DNA of 11,989 nucleotides from SZUA-430 sp031413635 (GTDB lineage Bacteria > Pseudomonadota > Alphaproteobacteria > Micropepsales > Micropepsaceae), in assembly GCA_031413635.1 (NCBI GenBank), contig JANOFM010000238.1, positions 1 to 11,989 on the forward strand. Direction: 5' to 3'. Positions 1 to 7,384 of this stretch are shown piece after piece. The notes beneath the pieces were generated by a model. That model had not been told where the DNA came from, did no database searches, and was given only the letters and a program-made list of their open reading frames with translations. The first letter of the stretch is position 1. Every line of letters begins with the position of its first letter. The position numbers and the translations under genes were made by a program.

Positions 1-1484
1 GTGACCTTCGAATCCGGTTTGCGGACGATGATGAGCAGCGGGCGTTCGTCCCATTTGGGGTGGGCGATGCCGATGACTGCGGCTTGGGCAACGCCGGGGC
101 AGCCGACGGCGATGTTTTCCACGTCGATCGAGGAAATCCACTCGCCGCCCGATTTGATCACGTCCTTGGCGCGGTCGGTGATTTGCATGAATCCTAGTTC
201 GTCGAGGGTCGCCACGTCGCCGGTGTCGAACCAGCCGTCCTTGTCGAGGATCGAGTCGGTACCGTCGCGCCCGCCCTCGCCTTTGAAGTACGAGCGCGCG
301 ATCGCCGGGCCCTTGACCAACAAATGACCGAACGCCTTTCCATCGTGCGGCAGGTCTTTTCCGTTGTCGTCGGTGATTTTCATCTCAACCGAGAAGACCG
401 CGCGGCCTTGCTTCGATTTCACCTTCAGCTGTTCGGGCCAGCTTAGGTTCTCCATACCGGATTTGAACGAGCCGATCGTGCCCACCGGCGACATTTCGGT
501 CATGCCCCAGGCGTGCATGACTTCGACTTCGTATTTCTTCTCGAAGGTTTCGATCATCGAGGGCGGACAGGCGGAGCCGCCGATCACGACCTTGTTCAAA
601 TAAGGCAGCTTGAGGTTGTTTGTCTCCATATGCGCGAGCAGCATCTGCCACACGGTGGGCACGGCGGCGCTGATCGTGACGCGTTCCGTGTCGAGCAATT
701 CGTAGATCGAGGGGCCGTCGAGCTTGGCACCCGGCATGACCATCTTCGTGCCGCTCATCGGGCAGGCGAACGTCGTGGCCCAAGCGTTGGCGTGGAACAT
801 GGGCACGACGGGCAACAGCGTGTCGGTCGACTTGGCGCCGATGCAGTCGGTGGTGTTGACCACCATCGCGTGGATGACGTTCGAGCGGTGCGAGTAGAGC
901 ACGCCCTTCGGGTTGCCGGTGGTGCCGGAGGTGTAGCAAAGCCCGGCCGCCGTGTTCTCGTCGAGCTTTACCCAATGGAAATCGTCGTCGACATCTGCAA
1001 TCAAGTCTTCGAAGGCGACGGCGTTGCGCAGGCTGGTCTGCGGCATGTGCGCCTTGTCGGTCAGGATGACGAAGGTTTCGACGCCGTCGATCTGCTTGGC
1101 GATTTTTTCCAGAATCGGCAAGAAGGTCAGATCGACGAAGATCATGCGGTCTTCGGCGTGATTGACGATGTAGGTGATTTGTTCGGGGAACAGGCGCGGG
1201 TTGATGGTGTGGCAGATCGCGCCCAACCCCATAATGCCGTACCAAGCCTCGACATGGCGCGAGGTGTTCCAGGCCAGCGTGCCGACGCGGTCGCCGAGCT
1301 TGATGCCGCGGCGGGTCAGCGCCTTGGCCACACGCCGGGCGCGCGAATGGATTTCGCCATAGGTCGTGCGGGTGATCGGCCCTTCGATCGAGCGTGTGAC
1401 CAATTCGCGCTCGCCGTGAAAGCGCGCCGCGTGATCCAAAATCGCCGGTACGACCAGCGGCCAGTCCTGCATGGAGCCAAACAT
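1..1484 (-). CDS. AMP-forming acyl-CoA ligase (DmdB / medium-long-chain fatty acid type), 3' end outside window
   Basis: This ANL-superfamily enzyme activates a carboxylic acid with ATP to an acyl-adenylate and transfers it to CoA, in the cytoplasm. 494 codons are present; the family is usually about 540 residues, so roughly 45 C-terminal residues, including the expected catalytic lysine, are missing. Visible motifs are the P-loop YTSGTTGNPKG (184-194), VPMFHANAW (227-235), the adenylate-binding HAWGMTEMSP (324-333), GWFDTGDVA (417-425) and the hinge region TDRAKDVIKSGGEWIS (436-451). The N-terminus MFGSMQDWPL and the phrase CHTINPRLFPEQ (91-102) resemble the subgroup holding 3-methylmercaptopropionyl-CoA ligase (DmdB) and fatty-acyl-CoA synthetases. 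Substrate cannot be decided from sequence. The ATG at 1484 is chosen because GGGAGG lies about 7 nt upstream. It is transcribed away from the aminotransferase. Longer antisense frames here are shadows. Confidence 0.93.
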   Translation of the reverse strand, partial: MFGSMQDWPLVVPAILDHAARFHGERELVTRSIEGPITRTTYGEIHSRARRVAKALTRRGIKLGDRVGTLAWNTSRHVEAWYGIMGLGAICHTINPRLFPEQITYIVNHAEDRMIFVDLTFLPILEKIAKQIDGVETFVILTDKAHMPQTSLRNAVAFEDLIADVDDDFHWVKLDENTAAGLCYTSGTTGNPKGVLYSHRSNVIHAMVVNTTDCIGAKSTDTLLPVVPMFHANAWATTFACPMSGTKMVMPGAKLDGPSIYELLDTERVTISAAVPTVWQMLLAHMETNNLKLPYLNKVVIGGSACPPSMIETFEKKYEVEVMHAWGMTEMSPVGTIGSFKSGMENLSWPEQLKVKSKQGRAVFSVEMKITDDNGKDLPHDGKAFGHLLVKGPAIARSYFKGEGGRDGTDSILDKDGWFDTGDVATLDELGFMQITDRAKDVIKSGGEWISSIDVENIAVGCPGVAQAAVIGIAHPKWDERPLLIIVRKPDSKV

Positions 1485-1528
1485 TCAAGTCCTCCCGAAT
1501 TCGGCGCTATCCGCCTTGTGTTGGCGCG

Positions 1529-1557
1529 ATCTTATTTGCGCTCCAGCTGCACCACAA
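1529..1557 (-). promoter_or_regulatory. Candidate promoter for the acyl-CoA ligase
   Basis: Read on the minus strand, TTGTGG (1557-1552) and TAAGAT (1534-1529) are separated by 17 nt. They match the sigma-70 consensus at only 3/6 and 4/6 positions. Transcription from here would leave a leader of about 38 nt before the ATG at 1484. The spacing is good and the hexamers are weak. The 185-bp divergent gap must also hold the promoter for the aminotransferase, which I could not locate convincingly. Confidence 0.3.
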
Positions 1558-1669
1558 TACGAGAGGGGGCGCCTTTCGGATGCGGCCTGTGGGCGTGAGG
1601 GCCGTCACAGGACGGCTTGACCCGGCGGCCCCGCTCGGCCAAGCGTTCAGAAAGCTCAAGGGGAATTCA

Positions 1670-3052
1670 ATGCCGCTCACCAACGCACAGCAGCGCGACG
1701 TCGAGGCGCTGATCCATCCTTATACCAACCTGGCTCGGCACCGAGAGGTCGGGCCGGTCATTCTTGAGCGCGGCAAGGGTATTTATGTCTACGACAATCG
1801 CGGGCGGGACTATATCGACGCGATGGCGGGGCTCTGGTGCGTGAGCCTTGGATATAACGAGGAGCGGTTGGTCGAAGCGGCGACGCGACAGATGCGCGAG
1901 TTGCCCTACTCCCACATCTTCGCGGGGCGCAGCCACGAGCCGGGGATCGAGCTTGCGGAACGCTTGAAAGAGGTGGCGCCGTTCACGGCGTCGAAGGTGT
2001 TTTTCGCGAACTCGGGCTCGGAGGCGAACGACACGCAGATCAAGCTTGCCTGGTATTACTGGAACGCGAAGGGCCGCCCACAGAAGAAAAAAATCATCAG
2101 CCGGATCAAGGGCTATCACGGCGTAACCTTGGCGAGCGCGAGCCTGACCGGCTTGCCGAACAATCACCGCGCGTTCGATCTGCCGTTCGCCGGCATCCTG
2201 CATGCCGAGTGCCCGCATCTCTATCGCCACGGCGAGCCGGGCGAGAGCGAAGACGACTTCGCGGCGCGGATGGCTGCCAATCTGGAGGCGCTGATCGAGC
2301 GCGAAGGGTCGGACACGATCGCCGCTTTCATCGCCGAACCCGTGATGGGTGCGGGCGGCGTCATCCTGCCGCCGCCGACCTATTTCGATCGCATACAGCC
2401 GGTCCTTGAGAAGCACGACATCTTGTTCATCGACGACGAGGTGATTTGCGGCTTCGGGCGCACGGGAAATTATTGGGGGGCGCAGACTTACAACATGCGT
2501 CCGCATACGGTGTCGTGCGCCAAGGCGCTGTCGTCGGCCTATATGCCGATCTCGGCGCTGTTGATCCACGAGGAAATGTATCAAGCGATGCTCGACCAAA
2601 GCCGCGCCATCGGCACGTTCGGACACGGCTTTACCTATAGCGCGCATCCGGTTGCGGCGGCGGTCGCCATCGAGACACTGAAGATTTACGAGGAACGCAA
2701 CATCGTGGCGCAGGTGCGCAAGGTCAGTGTGCCGTTCCTGAGCCGCGTGCGCGCGTTGCGCGATCATCCGCTTGTCGGTGAGGCAGACGGCGTCGGACTG
2801 CTCGCCGGCGTCGAGTTGGTCGCCGACAAGGCTTCGAAGCGGAGTTTTGCGGCCGACAAGATGGTGGGCGCGGCGTGCGCGAATTTCGCTCAGGAAGAAG
2901 GTATTTTTACGCGCGCCATGCTGTCGGACCGGCTGGCATTCTGCCCACCCCTGATTATCAGCGAGGCCGAGATCAACGAAATGTTCGACCGCTTCGCGCG
3001 CGCGCTCGACAAAACGGAAGCGTGGGTGCGGCGCGAAAAACTACGCGACTAA
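1670..3052 (+). CDS. Class III PLP-dependent aminotransferase (omega-transaminase type)
   Basis: A fold-type I aminotransferase of 460 residues, normal length for the omega-amino acid/amine:pyruvate group, acting in the cytoplasm. The phosphate-binding NSGSEAND is at 114-121, the GYHG that stacks on the cofactor at 148-151, FIDDEVICGFGRTG at 253-266 (D256 pairs with the pyridine nitrogen), the Schiff-base lysine K285 in CAKALSSAYMPISA, and TFGHGFTYSAHP at 316-327. R415 in GIFTRAML sits where related transaminases hold a carboxylate-binding arginine, so an alpha-keto acid such as pyruvate is a likely acceptor. The amino donor (polyamine, beta-alanine, other amine) is unknown. The frame is open back to an ATG at 1580, but the ATG at 1670 has AAGGGG about 7 nt upstream, and the extra 30 residues do not look like family sequence. 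The hydrolase follows 75 nt downstream on the same strand. Confidence 0.93.
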   Translation: MPLTNAQQRDVEALIHPYTNLARHREVGPVILERGKGIYVYDNRGRDYIDAMAGLWCVSLGYNEERLVEAATRQMRELPYSHIFAGRSHEPGIELAERLKEVAPFTASKVFFANSGSEANDTQIKLAWYYWNAKGRPQKKKIISRIKGYHGVTLASASLTGLPNNHRAFDLPFAGILHAECPHLYRHGEPGESEDDFAARMAANLEALIEREGSDTIAAFIAEPVMGAGGVILPPPTYFDRIQPVLEKHDILFIDDEVICGFGRTGNYWGAQTYNMRPHTVSCAKALSSAYMPISALLIHEEMYQAMLDQSRAIGTFGHGFTYSAHPVAAAVAIETLKIYEERNIVAQVRKVSVPFLSRVRALRDHPLVGEADGVGLLAGVELVADKASKRSFAADKMVGAACANFAQEEGIFTRAMLSDRLAFCPPLIISEAEINEMFDRFARALDKTEAWVRREKLRD

Positions 3053-3127
3053 ACGGATCACGACAGCGTGAGCGAGGAAGGCGGGGAAGCCGGCGCTAAA
3101 GTAGACCGACGACGTTTGGAGGAGACT

Positions 3128-4525
3128 ATGTGGGTTCGTCGTATCATTCTCGTGTTCGTACTGTTGGCCTTTGCCGCGTTGGGTGCCTACCTCACGTTCT
3201 TCCACAAGGCGTTGCCGGACTCCCGGTTGGCTTGCCACACCGGCGCTTATGATCTCGACGACGGGCGCATTGTTACGATTTCACCGTCGAGCGGCGCGCA
3301 GTCGTTCCGTTTTGTATTCATGGACGGCGATACCGGGCGCGTCGTACCAGCGCCCGGGCAATCGAACGCTGCTCCTCGAAACTTTATCGGCGGACCTGGA
3401 TGGGCAAGTGAAGCGCCAGTTCGCACGAAGATCGCATTCGGAAGCTGCGACGAGGGCACGATCGCACTGTCGATCGACCAAATGCCTGAGATCAAAGGCA
3501 AGCTGCGACCGCTCGACCGGACGGAGGTTCACTTCGAGAGCCAAGGCCTCAAACTCAGCGGCCACTTGGTCATGCCAAGGCTGGAAGGCGCGATCCCGGT
3601 TGCCGTGCTCGTGCACGGGTCGGAGCGCGACTCCGCGGTGCTGTTTAATCGCCTGCAGTATTTGCTTCCGGCGAACGGCATCGGCGTCTTTGTCTATGAC
3701 AAGCGCGGTACGGGAAAATCGCAGGGCAGTTACACTCAGAATTTCCACTTGCTTTCGGATGATGCGGCGGCCGCGTTAAAGACGGCGCGCGAGACGGCGG
3801 GCTCGCTTGCGAGCGAAGTAGGATTTCAGGGCGGCAGTCAGGCCGGTTGGATCATTCCGCTGGCGGCGGGAAAGGCGAAGGCGGATTTTGCGCTCGTAGG
3901 ATTTGGGCTGGCCGAGAATCCACTCGCCGAAGATCGCGAGGAAGTCTTCGACGATTTGCGGACCGCGGGATACGGCGACGAGGTGATTGCGAAGGCGCGC
4001 GAAATCACGGATGCCGCCGGGCGCGTGATGGCGTCCGGCTTCAAGGATGGGTTCGACGACCTCGATGCGATGCGGGCGAAGTACGGCAATGAGCCTTGGT
4101 TCGCTAAGATCAAGGGCGAATTCACGGGCGATTTTCTAAGCGCGCCGAATTGGATCATCCGCATCATCGGCCCGTGGTTCGATGTCGGCACGTCGTGGGC
4201 CTATGATCCCCTACCTGCGCTGCAGGCCTATCAAGGCCCTCACCTTTGGATTTTGGCGGGGCGCGACAGTTCGGCTCCAGCGGCCAACACGTTGCGCATT
4301 TTGCGCGGCGTGCAAGCGACGCATGCGAACTTGGATATCGTCATGTTTCCGACCGCGGATCACGGCATCACGGAATTCGAAGTGAAAAACGGCGAACGCT
4401 TAGACACGCGCTTTTCAGCAGGATATTTCCAATTGTTGGTCGATTGGATTTTGTTCAAGGACTCGAAAGTAACGGTGCAAGGACCCATCGTCTATGACGG
4501 CAATGCGGTTGCGGCGCCTCCGTAG
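3128..4525 (+). CDS. Membrane-anchored alpha/beta hydrolase (serine hydrolase)
   Basis: A 465-residue protein. Residues 5-25 form one hydrophobic segment after MWVRR, an uncleaved signal anchor that would place the enzyme on the periplasmic face. Residues 31-130 form an N-terminal region I do not recognise, with cysteines at 36 and 107. The hydrolase fold follows: VLVHGSERDS (160-169, oxyanion region), VYDKRGTGKSQGSY (189-202), nucleophile S237 in GFQGGSQAG, likely acid D380 in LAGRDSSAP and likely base H412 in TADHGITEF. An insertion between strands at about 262-345 would form the lid. The family includes esterases and peptidases; substrate is unknown. A GTG-initiated frame starts at 3068, but GGAGG 5 nt before the ATG at 3128 and the membrane segment right after it favour the shorter start. 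It may share a transcript with the aminotransferase. Confidence 0.85.
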   Translation: MWVRRIILVFVLLAFAALGAYLTFFHKALPDSRLACHTGAYDLDDGRIVTISPSSGAQSFRFVFMDGDTGRVVPAPGQSNAAPRNFIGGPGWASEAPVRTKIAFGSCDEGTIALSIDQMPEIKGKLRPLDRTEVHFESQGLKLSGHLVMPRLEGAIPVAVLVHGSERDSAVLFNRLQYLLPANGIGVFVYDKRGTGKSQGSYTQNFHLLSDDAAAALKTARETAGSLASEVGFQGGSQAGWIIPLAAGKAKADFALVGFGLAENPLAEDREEVFDDLRTAGYGDEVIAKAREITDAAGRVMASGFKDGFDDLDAMRAKYGNEPWFAKIKGEFTGDFLSAPNWIIRIIGPWFDVGTSWAYDPLPALQAYQGPHLWILAGRDSSAPAANTLRILRGVQATHANLDIVMFPTADHGITEFEVKNGERLDTRFSAGYFQLLVDWILFKDSKVTVQGPIVYDGNAVAAPP

Positions 4526-4536
4526 GCGTTACTTTC
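4513..4536 (+). terminator. Weak hairpin across the convergent stop codons
   Basis: CGCCT (4515-4519) pairs perfectly with AGGCG (4524-4528) around a CCGT loop, with two possible G-T pairs extending the stem outwards. On the plus strand TTACTTTC follows, which is only moderately T-rich. The stem includes most of the hydrolase stop codon and ends one base before the antiporter stop. It could serve as a weak terminator for the hydrolase, but a 5-bp stem is near the limit of what chance produces. Confidence 0.3.
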
Positions 4537-5470
4537 GCTCGAGCGAGGTCATCATCTCGACGCCCTCGGGATCTTGGTGCGTCAGGACTTCGGCGTCGGG
4601 GAATGCCGCTTTGATGGCATCTTCGACTTCGTCGCTGACGCGGTGGGCCTCGATCAGAGTCATTTGAGCCGGCAGCTCAAGGTGAAGCTGAATGAACGAG
4701 CGGTGACCGGCGCGGCGGGTGCGCAGGTCGTGCAGGCTGACCACGTCGCTGTGACGGTTGACGATTTCTTTGATGCGCTTGCGGTCGGCGTCGTCGAATT
4801 CGCGGTCCATCAACTCGTCGTAAGAGCCGCGCAAAATGTTGAAGGCGCCCCAGGCGATCACGGCGCCGATGGCCAATCCCATCAACGGGTCGGCGACGTT
4901 CCAGCCCCAAAGCCCGGCCAAGATCAGCGCAATGACAACGCCGGCATTGGTGACGATGTCGGTGGTGTAGTGAAGACTGTCGGCGCCGATCGCCAAAGAG
5001 CGCGTGCGGCGAATGACGTAGCGCTGGAAAAGCACCAGCGCGAGCGTGAGGACAATCGAGGTCGCCATCACGACCAGGCCGCCGGCGGATTGCTCGACCG
5101 GCTGGGGATCGATCAAACGTTCGAGCGACTGAAACAGGAGGAACACGGCGGAGCCGCCGATGAAGGCCGCCTGACCGAGGCCGGCGAGCGCTTCTGCTTT
5201 GCCGTGGCCGAAGCGGTGCTCTTCGTCGGCGGGCGTGAGGGCGTGGCGCACCGCGATGAGGTTCAATCCCGAGGCGACGAGGTCCAATGTGGAGTCGACG
5301 AGGGATGCCAACATCGCAACAGAGCCCGTCGCGACCCACGCCCATAGCTTGATGAGGATCAAACTGCCCGCGACGGCGACGGCGGCGTAAGTCGCGAGGC
5401 GCTTTAAGCGCTCGGCTTGTGCGCCGGTCGCGCGCGGGGCGGCTGTCTCAAGCGTGTGGATGCCGCTCAT
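4529..5470 (-). CDS. Cation diffusion facilitator (CDF) metal/proton antiporter, FieF/YiiP-like
   Basis: A 313-residue inner-membrane exporter of divalent metals (Zn, Fe, Mn or similar) driven by the proton gradient. Residues 24-215 hold six hydrophobic segments, followed by a cytoplasmic metallochaperone-like domain to the end. The transport site is D59/D63 in SLVDSTLDL and H167/D171 in HYTTD; the first pair and the D-H-D arrangement match the FieF/YiiP type. The second conserved site is ADEEHRFGHGKAE (81-93; D82, H85, H89). Histidines 256, 263, 276 and 298 lie in the C-terminal domain, where dimer-stabilising metals bind. The ATG at 5470 overlaps the pdxH stop (ATGA) and has no clear Shine-Dalgarno sequence, so translational coupling is likely. 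A longer frame starting at 5599 lies inside pdxH and was not used. Metal preference cannot be read reliably. Confidence 0.93.
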   Translation of the reverse strand: MSGIHTLETAAPRATGAQAERLKRLATYAAVAVAGSLILIKLWAWVATGSVAMLASLVDSTLDLVASGLNLIAVRHALTPADEEHRFGHGKAEALAGLGQAAFIGGSAVFLLFQSLERLIDPQPVEQSAGGLVVMATSIVLTLALVLFQRYVIRRTRSLAIGADSLHYTTDIVTNAGVVIALILAGLWGWNVADPLMGLAIGAVIAWGAFNILRGSYDELMDREFDDADRKRIKEIVNRHSDVVSLHDLRTRRAGHRSFIQLHLELPAQMTLIEAHRVSDEVEDAIKAAFPDAEVLTHQDPEGVEMMTSLERK

Positions 5471-6096
5471 GGGAACAGACGTTCCGTGCGCCACGGTGTT
5501 CCGGCGGCATCGCGCCGATAGACCAAGCGATCGTGCAGACGAAATGGACGGTCGCGCCAGAATTCGATCTCGAGCGGCGCCAATCTGAAACCAGACCAAT
5601 GCGGCGGTCGCGGGACTTTGCTCAGGGCGTAACGTGCGGCGAATTTTGCGACTTCGGTTTCGAGCTCGAAGCGGCCTTTCAACGCGCGCGATTGGCGCGA
5701 GGCCCAGGCGCCGATCTGGCTGTCTTTAGGCCGTGACGCGTGATAGGCGTCGGCTTCAGCCTCAGTGACAATCGACACGGGGCCGCGGACGCGGATCTGG
5801 CGCCGGATGCTCTTCCAATGGAAGCAGATTGCGGCCTTTCGCGTGGCGAGAAGTTCCACGCCCTTGGCGCTTTCGAAGTTCGTATAAAAGACGAATCCGT
5901 CTTCGTCGTGCCCCTTCAGAAGAACCATCCGCAGGTCCGGCAGGCCCGAAGGATCGACGGTTGCCAGCGCCATGGCGTTGGGATCGTTCGGTTCCTTGGT
6001 CCCGGCCAAGGCAAGCCATTCCGAGAACAGCGCAAATGGGCTGTCTTTGGCCGCGATTTCGGACGGGGCGTCTTCAATTTGGTTCGAAGCGGTCAT
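5467..6096 (-). CDS. pdxH: Pyridoxine/pyridoxamine 5'-phosphate oxidase
   Basis: An FMN enzyme that oxidises pyridoxamine or pyridoxine 5'-phosphate to pyridoxal 5'-phosphate, the last step of PLP synthesis and salvage, in the cytoplasm. It has 209 residues, close to the usual 210-220. Family motifs in order: DPNAMALATV (38-47), RMVLLKG (56-62), YTNFESAKG (71-79), FHWKSIRRQ (92-100), SRPKDSQIGAWASRQS (121-136), WSGFRLAPLEIEFW (167-180), RPFRLHDR (183-190) and the C-terminal RLFP. FMN phosphate and substrate are bound by these arginine/lysine motifs. The ATG at 6096 is chosen because conserved sequence starts soon after; no good Shine-Dalgarno sequence is visible. A possible -10 TATATT lies at 6138-6133 without a convincing -35. 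The CDF antiporter follows with a 4-nt overlap, so the two form an operon. Confidence 0.96.
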   Translation of the reverse strand: MTASNQIEDAPSEIAAKDSPFALFSEWLALAGTKEPNDPNAMALATVDPSGLPDLRMVLLKGHDEDGFVFYTNFESAKGVELLATRKAAICFHWKSIRRQIRVRGPVSIVTEAEADAYHASRPKDSQIGAWASRQSRALKGRFELETEVAKFAARYALSKVPRPPHWSGFRLAPLEIEFWRDRPFRLHDRLVYRRDAAGTPWRTERLFP

Positions 6097-6208
6097 GCGA
6101 TTTGGCGCTGCGCTGTGTCTTGGAACTTGGGTAATATAGTCGGGAGGGCCACGACGTAAGATATTTCTTTGCCCGCCTTTTTGAGACTGAGAGCTGCTCG
6201 CAACACCC

Positions 6209-7252
6209 ATGATCGCCACCTCACGCATTCTAATACTGCTCGTCCTGGCGATCGTGGTTAGCGCTTGCGCGACCAACATCGTCGCCGAAAAAGCGTCCCG
6301 CTTCGATCAAGGAATCGCGGCCTATGATGCCGGCGACTTCGCCGCAGCCTATCGGATATGGGCGGGGCTGGCGCGCGAGGACGATCTTGGCGCCATGCGC
6401 AATGCGGCCCAGCTTTTGCGGCAAGGCAAGGGCGTCGAGAAGGACAGTGTGGCAGCGTTCAAACTCTACCGGGAGGCGGCGGAGAAGGGCCTGGTTACCG
6501 CAATGGCGAACGTCGGCGAGATGTATCTCACAGGAGAAGGCACGGAAAAAAATCCGCAGGCAGCGGCCGCCTGGTACGCGCGGGCAGCGACCGCCGGACT
6601 TTCCATCGCGCAAATGAAGATGTCGGAGCTTTACGAAACCGGCGTTGGCGTGGAACGTGATCCGTCGCGCGCGCGTGCCTTGCTGGAGCGCGCGGCGCGC
6701 AACGGCTATGCGCCTGCGCAAGCGAAGCTCAGTGCGATGGGTGCGACGATTGCCATGGAACCTGTCTCGCCCACGCCGGACGATGTCGATCTCGACGACC
6801 CCTGGCGGGGCGGCGGCACGGTGATCGGTGCGTTCGGCGGTACGACCAATGCCGGCGAACCGAGTGCGGCCGGACCTCGAATGTCGCCTGGAGAACCGAT
6901 CGATCTCACCGCGTCGGCAAAGATGCCCGCGGCCGATGCGGCGCAGCTGAATGCGGGGCTTTCCGCCTATGCGGCAAAGAACGAGAGCTTAGCCTTCGCC
7001 AGTTGGCGCAACGTGGCTGCGCGCGGGAACTCGGAGGCGCAATTGCGCGTTGGGCTGCTCTATGCGCGCGGCGAGGGCACGGGGCAGGACATGATCGAGG
7101 CCTATCGTTGGCTAAAATTGGCCGCCGATCAGGGCCATGCGAGGGCTCCAGCGGAGCTTTCCTCGGTCGCGGCTCAATTGGCTCCGGCCGAGCGGGCGAT
7201 TGCTGAATCCCTGGTCAAATTGCCCGCCGGCGACGGGACCAAAGCCCGGTAA
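6209..7252 (+). CDS. Sel1-repeat (TPR-like) outer-envelope lipoprotein
   Basis: A 347-residue protein with a lipoprotein signal: a hydrophobic stretch (7-18) ending in VVSAC, so Cys20 would be lipidated after signal peptidase II cleavage. Sel1-like helical repeats fill about 60-175 (AMRNAAQLLRQGKGVEKD, TAMANVGEMYLTGEGTEKN, AQMKMSELYETGVGVERD). A Pro/Gly-rich linker runs from about 183 to 240, and another repeat unit from 245 to 312 (AQLRVGLLYARGEGTGQD). The segment at 31-79 is repeated at 245-293, so the protein looks internally duplicated. Sel1 repeats are known as protein-protein docking surfaces; an envelope scaffold role is inferred and no partner is identified. It diverges from pdxH across 112 bp. 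The start has no strong ribosome binding site, and no other start keeps the signal peptide. Confidence 0.85.
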   Translation: MIATSRILILLVLAIVVSACATNIVAEKASRFDQGIAAYDAGDFAAAYRIWAGLAREDDLGAMRNAAQLLRQGKGVEKDSVAAFKLYREAAEKGLVTAMANVGEMYLTGEGTEKNPQAAAAWYARAATAGLSIAQMKMSELYETGVGVERDPSRARALLERAARNGYAPAQAKLSAMGATIAMEPVSPTPDDVDLDDPWRGGGTVIGAFGGTTNAGEPSAAGPRMSPGEPIDLTASAKMPAADAAQLNAGLSAYAAKNESLAFASWRNVAARGNSEAQLRVGLLYARGEGTGQDMIEAYRWLKLAADQGHARAPAELSSVAAQLAPAERAIAESLVKLPAGDGTKAR

Positions 7253-7384
7253 ACCATTGTCAGGCCTCAATATTTGCCAACCACCACTGTAACGTAGTAT
7301 TGCAGTGTTCGGCACTGGGGCCACCTGTACAATTCGTTTGTTCAATTATTCGGACGCCAATTCGGCGTGTGAGCGCGCTTGCTG

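Noticed and set aside
385..1488. Long minus-strand frame (367 codons, TTG start) and long plus-strand frame at 513-1598
   Set aside because: Arg/His-rich translations without motifs; both overlap the acyl-CoA ligase, whose frame carries all family motifs and a good ribosome binding site.
1580..1669. 30-residue N-terminal extension of the aminotransferase from the ATG at 1580
   Set aside because: No ribosome binding site supports it, while the ATG at 1670 has AAGGGG at proper spacing and begins a typical family N-terminus.
7285..7368. Small hairpins after the Sel1 gene (CAGTG-TTCGG-CACTG at 7303-7317; ACGCC-AATTC-GGCGT at 7354-7368)
   Set aside because: Five-bp stems without T runs; expected by chance and not convincing as terminators.
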